A stretch of 64,000 nt of DNA, taken from Enoplolaimus lenunculus (taxonomy: Eukaryota > Nematoda > Enoplea > Enoplida > Thoracostomopsidae). The first letter of the stretch is position 1; each line of letters starts with the position of its first letter. Of this stretch, positions 39,001-54,000 are shown in pieces. The stretch spans positions 309,672-373,671 of the forward strand of contig JASANG010001227.1 in the NCBI GenBank assembly GCA_030248215.1, read 5' to 3'. Under the pieces are notes generated by a model. It had not been told where the DNA came from and made no database searches. It was given only the letters and a program-made list of their open reading frames with translations. Made by a program: the position numbers and the translations under genes.

Positions 39001-42000
39001 GACGGCCAATGCCAATGCAACTATTCACCTGAGACAGACCGTCTTCACGCGGAAACGTCAACGCGTGTTCGTCACGAAGCCGTTCTTCAGCTTCGACTTC
39101 CGCTCGTTCCAACGATTCTTTGTGATCGAGTTCCCATTTCAGCTTTTTCGATTCGATTGCGCTCTAAAAATTTTGTGATTAAAATATAACGATACATAAC
39201 GCGATCCTGAAAACGTTACGTACAACGTAGTTTATATTATTGTATATTTTCATATAAGTATCATTTTGGAGAAACGTATCGTTTGCACGTCAAATTAATG
39301 ATGCTCTTGCGTTTTCTATGCGCCTTCGGGCACATATTGTTATTACAATGTCATCAACTAAAATTGGGCGCGAAATAGAGCAAACAGCACAGAAGCATTA
39401 TTTTTGACGGTAAAGCAAGAAGATAGTCAATACACTGTAAAAGGGATCTGTATTCGGGCATAGACTCGAATTGCAATACGTACTAACCTCATTTTGTCTG
39501 ATTTCTTCTTCAATATCAGATTCCAACGTTTCTTCGAGCACTTTGATTGCATATTTTTCTACTGGTGTCAACTAAAAAGAAAGAAAGAACATTACAACTC
39601 GAGGTAGATACAAATTTCCATAGGGCATCGTTCGCGAGTAATTTAAGTATACCACGCGGTAACCTATGGTGACGGACGGCATAAGAAGTCATCAAAAGTA
39701 TAGTGTCACCGCACCCTTATAGTGCTAAAATAATAGCGGGTTGATCTTTTATCAAAATAACGCGGTGTTACAAATTCTTTACTGCATCTTTCGTGATAGT
39801 TTTGGTAAAATAACTGTTCAACTGTCCAGCACATTATGACGTCAAAGCGTAGCGGGCCAACAAAGATCTCGTCCCGTTTTCTCAAATCCCTATACCGCTA
39901 TATTACCAGTTAGTGCCAGGTTTGGAAACAAACGAACTACTGTATCTACAATTAAGTAATTTGTCACTGTTACAGAAACATCCGAACCTAAAGTATACCG
40001 AATTTCAGAAAGCTTAATTCATTAATTCAAAATTATAAAACCTATTGGCAACTAGTGATGGGTGCTACAAACAGCTGAGAATGCCGGCCCTGATCACAGT
40101 TCTAGCATTAGCCGCGCTCGACTGTTCGCAGCACCTATGACCAATTAGTACTACATGGTTTGGTTTGAACAGTGTCACATGTTGATCTAAAACCTACAAA
40201 AACTGTAGCGTAATCAAACGCAAAAATGTAGTACATTTCTCACCCGATCTTTCACTAATTAAGCTACAAGGCCTAATCAACAACTGGTTATAGAAGCTAC
40301 ACACACTTGAAAATTCGGGCACCGGTCTGGAAGCTTACTTGTTCCATAAGCGCATTGATTTCGTGTTCGGCTCTGCTCATTTCTTCCGTACCACCGGTAC
40401 CAGAGTCTGTTAATGGAGCATTCTCGTCAAATTCTTTCTGTTCGAGTTCAGCTTCAGCTTTTGCTGTTTTCGCTGCTTTTATATCGTTGTCGTCCTCGGC
40501 AGTTTCAAACGCCTAAAATCACAAAAATGCAATACCACTGACGATCCCTGGATTATATAATTCGAGGGGGGACGGTCCTTTGAAACATTTCTATTTTATA
40601 TTTTTAAATTATAACTATCGATTGACGTTTAAAGCAAAACTTCTAGTTTGTATAAAATTTCGGGAAAGCGTTGTCTTAACCAACCCTGCTGTGACCACAC
40701 TTGCTGAACACGTAACATAATTATTTAAAGCTATTTGGGAAATGATTTTCTGGTGCAAAGCGGAAGTGGATTTTATCGGAACCGGAACACCAAATTTACA
40801 CAAGTAGGATTAAAATTATAGTTTTAAAATTCCGATCACGAATGATTATGCAATCGGAATCAAAACTCTTTTTGAATACGAATTCCGTGGAATCGAAATT
40901 CCGATTCCACCCTGTTTTCATCATTGTCAAGCCATTTTCTCCATGCCAAAATGATATACCGTAGTGTGTCCACACGCCAAGTATTCCCATTTGTTAGACG
41001 TTTTTCGCTTGTAGATACCCAATGAAAAATTTAACAAACATCCCAGCCCATACCCAATTTCTCACTTGTTCAAGATCAGCTTCAGTCAACTCTCCATTTC
41101 CAATGTCACTCGCTATTCGATTCTGGACTGATTCCGCCACATCATTTTTCGAGAGATCATCAGCAACCAACAACTCTCGCAATGTGCTCGCTTGTTTTTT
41201 AAAAAACTCGGCCGTAAATCCACCTTCTTCAATCGCAATTTCACCCAACAGTCTTTTTTGGTTCGCCTTTTTCAGTATATTTTCTTCAACTGTTTTTTCA
41301 GATATAAGGCTGCAAATATATTTTTAGATATAAACCTAAAATATTTTTTAAATTAACGTTTAGAATAATGAACATTAATTATATTTTTTCGAATACATAA
41401 TAAGACTGTACAAATATTACAAACACTGCTGCAACTGACAGCGATTGTAGGGGCGGACGGCGGCGCGCATCACGCAAAAAGTGTAGAACAACAATTAAAA
41501 TTATGCGGAAAAACGATATTTTCCTTACCGATAAATATGAACGTCTCGCGTTTGACCAATACGATGACACCGATCTTGAGCTTGGGCATCCATCGTTGGA
41601 TTCCAGTCTGAATCATAGAAAATCACCGTATCCGCACCGGTTAAATTGACCCCGACACCACCAGACCGCGTCGAAAGAATGAATACAAATATTCGCGAGT
41701 CTTGGTTGAAACGTTCCATCAAAGCCTGAAAACGTCAAAGATGTGAAAATAGAAATATTTTTTGAAAACATCGTTAACCATTTTTCACACATAAACACAA
41801 AAACGACAAAAACGTTTTAAAGCATACATGCTGCAGCTATATTTTGAGTAGAGTAGAATTTTTTCAAACTAATTGTTATTTAAACAGTAGTGTATTACGC
41901 ACTTCACGAAAATCTTGATGCGGATGAACCTCTCATCCCCTGACATATACATACCTGCCGCTGCTCAATTCGTGTTGACCCGTCCAACCGTAAATACTTG

Positions 42001-45000
42001 TATCCGTGATAGCTCAGGAACGCTTCGAGAATATCGAGAACTTTGCTCATTTGAGTAAATATCAGGCAACGATGGCTTTCGGATTTCAAATCTCGCAACA
42101 AATACGACAGCGTTTGCAATTTACCTATCAATCAAAAATAACACTAAACCAGTAAGACATTTAGACTAGAATTACTACACTAAATCAATATGAAATAAAA
42201 TATATCCCAAAACAACAAGCAAGCAAGTTCTCAGTACTGAAATAATATTAAGTATGACTTTCGCGAGGGGAGTGGTTGCCCATAAAATTTGATTACCGTG
42301 TACCAACTTTTTATCTAATTTTACCATATCATCCAAAGTGACCCGAATTTCTTATGCGTACCCTTGGAGCAGCCACCCCCACTCCTGTAACCTCCGTAAG
42401 TCACTGCTAAAACGATTCTTTTATAGGTAGCTTATTCTCAAATCTGCAATAGCGATTAAAACGAAAACGTCTTGAAGAAAACATATGAGGCCGCACACAG
42501 AAGAAGTTTTAAACTTTTAGTTTCAATTTTTATCTTAATCTTTGAACTTAGACGAAAGCTGTGATAAAGTTGTCCACAGCTTGGTCAAAGATTTCCATGA
42601 AATTATAATAGCAAAGAAATCCATCTCGACTGCAGCACATGGTCAATATTCGAGCATTTTTCAATGTGTTTAGACGTCAGGTACGATGCACATATACCGA
42701 ACGCAACACAGCTCACTTCAAAGCCTCTTAACTGACCAGGCCAAGCTAATGGCTGATACACTGGCGGAAACAAACAAACAACCAAACAAACAAATAAACA
42801 AGCAACAAATGAACACTGTACAAACAGACGAAGGTGGACGAAGAAAATTCATAAAAAACAACGATGAAAAGATGCCAAACGAAGAAAACAAAACGCAACC
42901 TTAGGTAAAAACCAAACAACGAAGATGAAGTTAACATCCAAGCCCACTACTACCCTCCCTCTGACATTACTCCACTAGCCCACTCCCGCAACGACGGAAT
43001 GAAAAAAAGAACGAATGAAGAAAGAAAGCACAGAAGGCAAACAACGAGGAAACAACAAAACAAATTAAAAATACAAAATGAAGAAATGAAAAAAAAACAA
43101 AAAATAGAAACATGTTCTCCCCTAAACGTACCACAATCATACTCAATCAAACGCAGCTCAGGGAACTGTATCGACTGTGACGTCATAATACTATGAAACG
43201 ATGTCACAATAGGAGATAAATAACTTCGGATGACGTCATCATACGCGTCTATAGCGCTATTTCTAAGCCATGGCTTAGGATGACTGACGTGATACGATGG
43301 CCGCGGTGCGCATTGTGCTGGTGGTACTCGTATAACAAATCTTAAAATATGAAAATAATAGAACTAACAACAGCGTGAGGTCGCTTAAATTTCTTGGTCC
43401 TAAATTTTGATTGGATAATCGAAAGTTGTGTTGTTGAGCGCTTCTTGAATTAATTCAGACTTTTCAAATTTATTCGAGAAGCTTTAATCAATTTATTCGA
43501 AGCTGATAATTTATAGCTTCTACTTGATATTTATTGCAGTCGTTCGCAAATTATTTACATAAATTCATGTTAAAATTAAGAATGCGAAAAGTGATGTTTC
43601 CTTGCAAACACTAACTTGATTCATGCTACTTGTAGCTGCGAGTTATGGTTGCAAAAAGTTGTACTTCTGAATAGGGCTTTAACCATGCCTGATCGCTCGT
43701 ATATAACATGTAAACGCATTTTACGTTACACGTTCATCTATTATATTCAAAATCAATTTAACCTGTTTAGTACACCTTCCGCCGTTTGCATCCGCTTTGT
43801 AATGTCTTTGACCAATCCGTGCGAAAGTTTACAATCATCAGAGGGTACTTCCGCATGACAAAGCTCACATTCGGCCAGTTTATATTGAAGCTCCGTAGCC
43901 CGGGATGGCACGACAGCAATGGAATGAAGCAAATCATCGCCATACATTGGAAACTGTGAACATCGGCGAACGTTTTCAACTGCAAGACGTCGCAGGGTGG
44001 CGACATGCCATTCGTTTAACTTTCGACGCACGCTGAGCTGAAAACATTAAATCAAGCTGCTGTGACCAAAAATATGTCTATTCACGTTACCGTTCTCATG
44101 TCAACTGTCACTTGCGTTATGTTTTGAATGTTTAAAAGATAAGTTTATTAACGAAAGTTTATCTGAAATTTTACTACCTTTGTCCTGTACTACTCACCAA
44201 TCCATAAGGATCAGCAGGTAAATTCTGTTCATTTGGCCAGTCAGTAGACGACTCTTCGCCTGAAATACGAAAAAATAAAGCCGAATATAAATTAACGCAT
44301 TATATTTATGTGTACAGACTGTCTTACATTAAATGAATAAAACTGCTCACTCTACCGCATTGAATATGTCAAAACGTATACACTGTTGATTCTATCGTAG
44401 TTGAGGGAGCAACAGGCACGGTAAAACGGCGTTTCCCTGGGTCCAAATATTTTCTATCAGCATGGCGTGCTACCCTGCTCTTAAAGTTTTTCTGGCTACG
44501 CCAGTTATCATAGTTAATAACCCAAAATAAACCGTAATCTTAAGATAGAAATCGATCGAAATTTTTAGTAAGGTGGGCCTAATATGAGTGGCAATTTTAA
44601 AACTTCTCCACTCGTTAAGCACAGTACAAATTATTCCCTTCGAATGACACAATCCACTCTGCCTGCACTTACCACTCGGTTCGTCTTTCTCCCCTCTTTG
44701 TGCTTCAACTTCCGTTGTTGCTGATTCTTGTTCAGCCGTTTCCGATTCACCCGTCTCGCGTTTGCCGTGATAAATCGTTGTAGACGCTTTAATATCAATT
44801 TTTCGTGGCAGTTGCGGGTAAAACGGGCGATCACTGAGGCGTCTCACCACGCTATCACTAGCAATTGGTCCAATTATTCTGCTTCCTGAAACCCAAAATA
44901 CACAAAACAAGTTCACAAATCTGGTAGTTTGTCTCGATGAATACTTATCTCCAGGTTGTTCACTATAGAAAAATGCTTTTTCTATTAAGTCTTCTTCTAT

Positions 45001-48000
45001 TTAGGTTAAACTAAGACACATATTCTAAAATGCGTTTAGAATATATCATCAGTTAACAAAAGGTTCCCAACCTGACGAATTCCTGCAATTATTGCGAATA
45101 CCAACATTGATACACAAGTAGTAGAATTTCGAACCTCACCATGCGCTGGTTCAAATATTTCAAGACCTATATATCACCTAATGATGATAGATACAGCACA
45201 CATTTGAGAAGTGAGTTAGAATATTATTTTTGCTTGCTGGCGCATATCAGTGCCTCTGATCAGGAAACTGCTATGTCTCTTACGCTTTTGTTTGAACAAA
45301 TTTATTGAAATGAACCGTTCTCATAAAATTATAACAGTTTATGGTTATAGGGTTTATGAAATCGACATCGGCAAAAATTCTGGTATCGGTATATCACTAT
45401 CGAAAAACTCCCATAGGCGGCGTAGACACTCGAAAATTACTCTGAAATCACAACCTTACAATCTGCTTACCCGTACCAGGGTCAACAGCAGTAGTGACTG
45501 ATCCAGCCAGCCTCCCGTCGCCCACTCCGGTAGCGCAACTGGTAGGCATCGTTCCACTGCCAGAACCAGGATTAGTTTGAATCGCTGGGATCGGCATCGA
45601 CGACACTAACTGAACAGTTGCAGGGCGATTCGGCATCAACGATGGAACCACTTGCAAAATTGGGACGTGGTCTTCTGGCAGGCGGCCAGCGTGATTACTA
45701 ATCAAAGGCGACGGGTGATAATCGCAACGTTGAGCAGTTTTGCCTAAAGCCAGAAAAACAACCAAACAGTGTAAGGGTTGTCATAAACTAATTGACAACT
45801 TTAATGCCTTCCGGTGCCAGCCAATGAGGTTGGGAAATTTGGTCCCCCTAAAATGTACTCGGGCACAATTTCATACGAACAGTTTCCCGGACAATGTTTA
45901 TAACGAAATTATTACAAAAAAATTATCGTTGCCCCCATCCAGTACAAATTCAGGCAGAATTTACCCGTAACATTTTTGTCAAGAGGTTTTCTATTTTTTC
46001 GATTGGTAATACAAGAATTGCTTCTCAAAATTTTTATGGGCGTAACCATCTGTATTCAAAATCCACGCTATTTCCCTGGCTACGACTTAGTTTTGCTTAC
46101 TTTGTTTCGAATCAGGTCCAGACAACAGTATCGGAATCAAATCAGTGCCGCGTACAGTTCTCACTCGTATCATAATTGGTCGTGAAAAATCAATATATTG
46201 AGCAACTGAAAAATCTACATATATACCACTTAAATAAAGAAATAAAAACATTACACAAGTTACACAAATACAAAACGTAATAACTTCACTTTTCAGTGAA
46301 CGACAGCCAGCTGATGGTACACAATTAAGAAAATTTTGCTCATACAAAACGTCATGGTCAAACCCGTACCAGCCGGTATTTTTGTTCAGGGTGTTATGAA
46401 CCTTTTTAGTTTTGTTACACAACCTACCAAATTATTAAAGAACGTGACGCCCCTTTTTATAAAATCCAGACTATGTCCATTGCCACCTGTAATACGAGGC
46501 TTAAAAATTTAACCAGTTAAGTCTGCTATATAAATATGGCAAAATAAAAGCTCAAACCTGAGCTCGGAATAACAAATTGTAGTTGGTCATGTAGTTCTTT
46601 TTTCAAACTTGATTGAATGAGTGGAAGTTTTGCTGGTCGAGTATTCTGGCTTGCAAATGGACATGGGCGCTAAACAATTACAACCAAATACAGCCAAAAT
46701 CTAACAAAATCAACAATAATACCTCGTATCCTCGTACAATTCCTCAAATTGTGTAAAAAATATGGACCTATCAGGAATCTGCGTATAAATTAAGTGTTCA
46801 CATTTACAACATTTTCAATTAAAAAATTTGAACAAGTTTATACTGCAGGGTTCGACCGGAAACTACTTGCAAACCGGAATCTGCTAAACCGGTACATGAA
46901 CCTTAACTTTTAGGAAAATTCCCTTAAATTCTATCTTTACTGAGGTAATCTACTGTTATATAAATAAAAAGCTCCACATCAAATAAATTTCCTGACATCA
47001 AATAAAAACTGATAAAAACATAATCACGTTCCACTGCAATAATAACAAAAACACAAATGCAAAAGTAGCTATTTTGCAGAACGAGGTTGCGAAAACCGGA
47101 AAAAAATTCCGGTTTATACCGGAACCGGACTCTGCTAAACCGAAGCCGGAACTTCCGATTCATCTCCAAAGTGTTACAAGGTAAAGTGGCCAGATAGTTC
47201 AAACCGAAAGAGACAAAAAATACCCAATAATTGATAAAAATATTAATTTCAGTTAAAACTGCAAAAAATGTTATCACACATTCCGATTGTAAAACATCAA
47301 AAGTAAACCTTCTGCAAAACTGCGCAACCATATGTTGTCCGTCCAACCTACTTTTCTCGGAGCAAACTTGAAATCGCTACAAACCGGTACACGATCATTG
47401 AAACAATCATCAGTACAATTCTCAGGGCGTTGATCAATCTCTTGAATAAGTTTCCCAGTCATCGCTAACTCTGCCCGGCGAGTTGCTTGAGTGTATGAGT
47501 CACATTCGCGTTCTATTAAACCACCAAATCGGCGAGTCTGTAAGACAAAATCAGCAAAGCTGGTAACAGCAATCCGAGAAAAGCCATATGCATGCCCCCA
47601 CATTTACATTTGGGCTTAACCTTAGTTAAATATAAGTACAGATTTTATGTAGCACCTATTAAATTCAAGGACCTCATGATAATTAAGGATAATAGCCCTT
47701 GAAGTTTTTGTAACTGTGGTATAAACAGCTTGGGTTATGCATATTGTATGCACAGTGACTACTATTTTCCTGTCAAAGTCGCAGTGCGTTCGACTTTGAA
47801 ATTTGTAAAATCGTTGGTTTCGTGTCACCATGCCACTAACGGTCGTTCCCTCAGAAGAAGCTCGTACCATCCAATCAAAATCATATTTCAACCCGTCGAC
47901 TTGAGACGCTGTCTGGTACACAAGACCTGGTACAACCCACGGCGACACAATTGGACGAACTTCGAACAAATTCGGATGATTGCAAACTTTACGCAATTGC

Positions 48001-51000
48001 ATTAAAATATTGATCACAGACAGAATGCTGCCGCTTTGTAAGTCTTCGCGAACGCTGAAAACCAACCATTGTCCACACAAATACACAATTTACCGAAACA
48101 GAAATTGAAGAAAAAAGGTTCAACTTTCGATTTTGGATATTTTCGAATTGTAACAAAATGCCAACTAAGAACTTTTAATAAACCAAAAACGTTTCTCGAG
48201 AACCCGAGTTTTTGCTCTGCTGACCATAACTTTACTCTATCGTTAAACATTTCAAGGCCAAGGACATAGACACGCGGTCCGTGTTTCAAGTGTGGAACCA
48301 CCGTTTGCGATTTCTGCACAGGAGTTTTAGACATGATCCCAGTTTCCAACAGTAAACCCGTTCAAAATCGTTATTAAACGTAACCCCGCCCCTTTCCCAA
48401 ATCTTGGCTATGCTCATGTCCACAACTTACGTTCGACGACTCATAAAATCGTCATAAAGATATCGTTGGCGTCGAGATAAAGGGCACATCACGATATGTT
48501 CGTACTTTTTCGGTAACTGCTTTTCAACGTCCGCTTTCAACCGACGTAGCAAAAACGGCCTAAGCACCTATAATTAAATCATAAACGATTAACGTATGTT
48601 ATATATAGGGCCAAACAGCTATTCAGACTAATCGCAAAATGCCCACGGCCGGATTACTAAATGGCAATCAGGGAAAACCGGAATTCCGATTCACATACAA
48701 AACGAGTTTCAATTCCCATTGCAGAATCAATCGGAATGGGAACTTATTGCGCTTACAAACCCTTTGTACAATTCTAAGTATTTGCAATCAACTTTGAACC
48801 AGCAGTGAAACTTCAAAACCAAAAAAATAAAGCCAACGTCCATCAAATAAACAGGTAAATGAATCAAAGACAACCTACCCAATCCGAAACCACTTTAGCT
48901 AAAGTATTTGCTACACACAATCATGGCAGCTACCCTATCTTCAATACGGGTACCTGAACTTACCAAGACACATACGTATTGCCCTTGCCTCCAATACGAA
49001 ACCTATGCCACACACCCTGTTTGTTCCGCACGCTTACTTTATGCAACCGCCGCACCAAACTCTCATTATACTCCTTTGAGCCTTCAATCATCCCTGTCAA
49101 CGGGTTTGCGAACCATTCCCGGAAATCTTTATGCGACGTAAACAACTGCGGCATCAAAAAATGCATCAGCGACCACAATTCGATTAAATTATTTTGAAGG
49201 GGAGTTCCAGTCAACAAAAGACGGTGTTCAGAATTGAAATTCAACAGCATTTGCCAGCGTTGTGATTTGAAATTTTTTATGTGTTGAGCCTAAATATGAT
49301 AAATTTATATATTATAGTTTGTAAATTATAAAAGTTAAGATTAACCAATACTATCAAAAAATTAAAGTCCTCGATCTGAGGAAAGTAACACGCTATTTAT
49401 TGGCATTTCGCTTGTGCGTAAAAAAATTTTAATTAGGACAAACACAATTTTCAAATTCAATTAGTCAATATGGGTTTGAAGTTTATGACCCGATTTGAAA
49501 CCAACAGACATTCAATAAAAACGAGACCAGAAACGATAGGACCCAAAATTTTACATCCTGCAAAAATTTTTGCTTTAAACGTCAATTTGATAGTCAACCC
49601 GGTTTTGTGCCGCTTTCCTAAGCCGGTAAAAGCGTATTAATACCTCGTCCAAAATAAAATAACACCATTTCTTCGACCGAAAGCAACGGTGATCTTGAAG
49701 CACAAGTTTATACGATGTGATGCAAACATGAAATGCGTTAGGGTTTGTCCATCCCTGAAACGAATTAAAAAATTCGCGTGCCCTAACGAGGATGTAACCA
49801 AAGATTGACCTGTCAGTATGAGCGTACGTGGTACAAAGGATTATTGATTAAACCGAGCTCACACTGACATACTCTAGAAACCGACTTGACCTCAAAACAA
49901 CGTGCTGAAAATTTTACTAAAACATCACACAAAATAAATCAATTTGGTAAGAAATATCAAAAACTATATTTTTCAAAGTCGTGCGTCAGTTAAATTTTAA
50001 CAATTCAAACTCACCCTACGCTTTTCAGCACGTTCTTTCGGCGACCCGTAATAGGTTAAAATTTTGAACGCAGGAGCCCACTTTTTAAATTCCATTTCCC
50101 AATTCAATATCACTGTAGTCGGCACAACGATAAGATGCTGGCCCCAGATTTCTAAAACCACCAAAAATAAAAAAATGAAGAAAAACGGTACTTTAACAGT
50201 TTAGTAACAAAACTAACAACCGAAAATAGTATAACCACTTTGAAACTCGTTTACTTAACTTTATTAGTACTGATTTGACAAAAGCTGAAAGTGGGCCTCA
50301 CCCCGTATTACGTTTTACAACGTAATCCTACGCGTAAGTTCAACACTAAACTTAGACTAACCCTATCCCCTATCTCGATAAACCAGTCATCATGTGCACA
50401 AAACTTTTTATGGGAGTACATAAAACAACCTCATTAACCATTCTAATTGCAACACAAATCCGCCTTTTGCTCCAGTTCATTTTAAAAAGAAACAAATATT
50501 TTAAAAATACAATGTCTCCCTAAAGCGCATAATCAAACCTTTCTCGCACGCCAAATGTGCTATTAATGCAATCGTTTGTATGGTTTTGCCGAGCCCCATT
50601 TCGTCGGCCAAAATTCCATTTAAGCTGCGTTCTTGAAGCGTAACAAGCCAGTCAAGGCCAACGTGTTGATATTCGCGCAGTTGATGCCTGAGCAAAAATG
50701 GCACTTTTGTAACAACCTGAAACAAATTTGCAGCTGCAAGTATTTTTAAAAGAACATTCCGGCTGACCAATCAAACTGCGTGTTCCAGAAATTCAAGCGA
50801 ATTGCAACTGCGTTCACATGTGCGAATGAAATAAAATAGCATGGATTTTAGTGAATAATTTGCAACTGCAAGAACTTCAAAGCTGTTTTGTTGTCGAACT
50901 TCTACATCAAGTTGCATGTGCATGATTTTTAAAACTATTTTTGCCAAAAAACAATCGATCAAGACAGTTCTAAGCTATCATAGCGCAGGAAACGGCTTAC

Positions 51001-54000
51001 GTTCGTTGTTTGAAGCGTATGTCCAGTCGGTTGAAACTTTTCAGCTGCTTCTGCAATATGATCAAGTTCTTTTTCGCGTTCTTCCCTATTTTCTGACTAA
51101 AACAATCAAAATCCAGTTTGTTGTTGTCAAAATCCAGTTTGTTGTTGTTGTTGCAGTAATAGTAGTAGTGTTGTTGTTGTTTGATAGCTAATTTCTTTTA
51201 AGACAACTTTAAGAAAGCTTATTTGCAAAACCAATATAAGCGCTGAAAGATTTGTACACTTATGCCTAAGTAAAAAAAGTCTAAAATCCAAGTCATCTCT
51301 TTTGGCCAAAACTTGCATCAACAGTGTGACAAACTCTCGACTACACGCATTGTGCGAAACTCGTATTCGCTTACTGACAATAAGCTCAAATGTAATAATC
51401 GGAATACTAAAAATCCTTATTTTCAAAACTTTGCCAAGGTAGAATCGTTCCGGCAAACAGCTGTCTTATACTTGGGCTAATTAGTTTCATAAAGTGATCA
51501 TAGGCGAACACCACCGGAATATGTAGTAGACAGTTGGGACCGTCAGCAGGGCGCGACCGGAATTATATATAAAATGCCGGAAACTTCAATACCGAAAATG
51601 AAAATACCGGAAATTTCCGGTGAAAAACACCGGATTTTTTACTGGAACCGGATAGCGAAAAATACCGGACTCCCCTACCGGAACCGGAATTGCCGTTGCA
51701 CCCTGGCCGTCAGTGATCTATCCTACCTGGAGTTTGCTAAAATCTATCCGCTGTTTCAATCCACCAACTCCTGGCGTAAGCAAACACTCGTTATTTCCTT
51801 CGTCATTTTCTTTTTGTGGTAATATCTGTAACAAAATACATATAATAAATATATAAAATAAATTATATATAAAAAGCTTTCCAACACACTACCGATCCTA
51901 GCGCCCATATTGTTAAATAACTGCATCGTTTATTACTTGTTAGTGATAGTTGATGGAAATTTTGAACTAATTTAGTTGTGAGCTGCAAAATTTACACGTG
52001 TATTCATTCCGCACAATTTATAATCCTACTAAGTTCGCTTGTTTTGGAACTTATGAATAACTGGCAATAGCTGCCATACAAGCTTTAACCAAACATATAA
52101 TATATCACAGTAATTTTGGTTCTGGATAACATAACTAAGCATGCCACGAAATGTAGTTAATACCAAACCCGTACGGAAACAAAATAATAAATTACATAAC
52201 GATCTACTAAAACATTAGAGACAATAAAGATTACTTTTATTGAAATGTAAACATTATATCAGGTTCCGGCCTGATATTCCACTTTGCTATAGAGCTTAAC
52301 GATAGATTCCGAGGAGCTCTCATATCTTGTGGAGATTTCGTGCAGCAGAAGATACGTTTAATAATTGTCAGTGCTCGCACGTAGTTTACAAACAGTGGCT
52401 CAGCTCATAATATACAGTATGCAGAAAAAAATCTTTTATGCCATAACCCGGTCGCGCCTTCTTGCCACTTACCTGAGCAGTGCTGCTAGCCCCATCCCCT
52501 TGTGAGCCTGTGTCAAACGACTGAGGCGCCCCAGAATCAGTACCAACTTCTAATGATTCTTCAAATTCCCGACCGTCACTCGATATTTCATCGTCACTGT
52601 CGCTCCCAGAGCTACTGCCAGAGCTCGTGGTGTCACTACTGCTTTTCGGAGAATGACTGTCTTTGTTCTACAACAACTAATCCAAATTGTCCATTCCAAC
52701 ATTTAGCACTAAACAAAAGATCTATTCTATCGGATTTTAGAAAATTTGCCGACGGATAATTGTTGTTAAACTAAATTCAAAACACCATTATTTACATTAA
52801 CACTCGGAACTTATTTCATAAAGCGAGCTATTTTCATAATGGCACCTTGTATGCGAAATATAATGTTAAAATAGTCAACAGCGCCCAGACCATCTTTTCA
52901 ATTGAACATTTATCCAACCAACTAACGATAACGCGATAAAGCAGCTTGGGCGGCCTCGGCGCCCCATTCTCTTACATACAAACCATTTCGTTTACCTTCA
53001 CTGTATCCTCATCCGCCTTGCCCATATCGCTTTGGTTACTGCCTATGCCACCATCCGCGTTCATCCTACTGTCTTCAGTCCCATAAGCGGCCAAATATCC
53101 TGCTGGTAACGTTGATAGAACATCATCCAACTCCATGGCTGATTCTTTGACCAAAGCGTCCAGCTCTGCGGTGACATTGACGCCAGATTTCTTTGCTACT
53201 TTTTCCGCCCGGGCGATTGTTGATTCGTCATCGTAATCACCCGACGCGTCGCTCACCACGGAAGCGTTCTCACCTGCAAAAATCAAGTTAGACCCATTTC
53301 TAATTGGCATCGGGCAAGCGTGTAACCAGGGTGAACGGATTCAAGAGTTGAGTCAAGCCTTGCTTTCGGACTTTTATAAAACAGCAATACTTGAAATGTA
53401 TATCATACCACAGAACTTTGAAATTGGAAATACCTTACTCTCATATCGAGATATACTCCCATTCCGCTGGTTTAACAGAATGAACAGATTAACGTAACAA
53501 CAAAAGCTGGTTCTCAAACAAATGAAAGAAAGGTAATAATCATGCAGGTGCTAAATTTAGCCTGCGTCTGAGCTATGCTCAACTCTACACTCGCAATTGC
53601 CCCATGATAAGAGCATATATTTCTTAAACGTTACGCAATTATTCAACTCAATTCGTCTGAAATATGTTAAAAATAAAAATATCGATTTCGATATGCTCGC
53701 AATACGTTGAACATTTCGAAACAGGCTACACCAAGCAAAGTAACCAATCGTTCGAAAATTCTCGATATCCGTACAAAGCCTTAATAAAGCTCTCCATTTA
53801 AGATTTGAGATTTACACAAATCACATTCTTTCTCACCTGACCTTACCAAACAATCATATAACTTACCATCAGAATCTTTTGTCGTCAGTGATGGCGTTCT
53901 TTGCTGACTTGGTGAGGCAGATGTACTCGCAGTAACGGAAGCAGCAACAGCGCCAACAGCAGCGCCACTGCTCAATCCTTCTTGAACCCAACTGCTAAAT

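Noticed and set aside
45740-46422. Separate genes between domino exons 14 and 16
   Set aside because: Short overlapping frames. The real signal is exons 15 and 16, which join in phase on the - strand.
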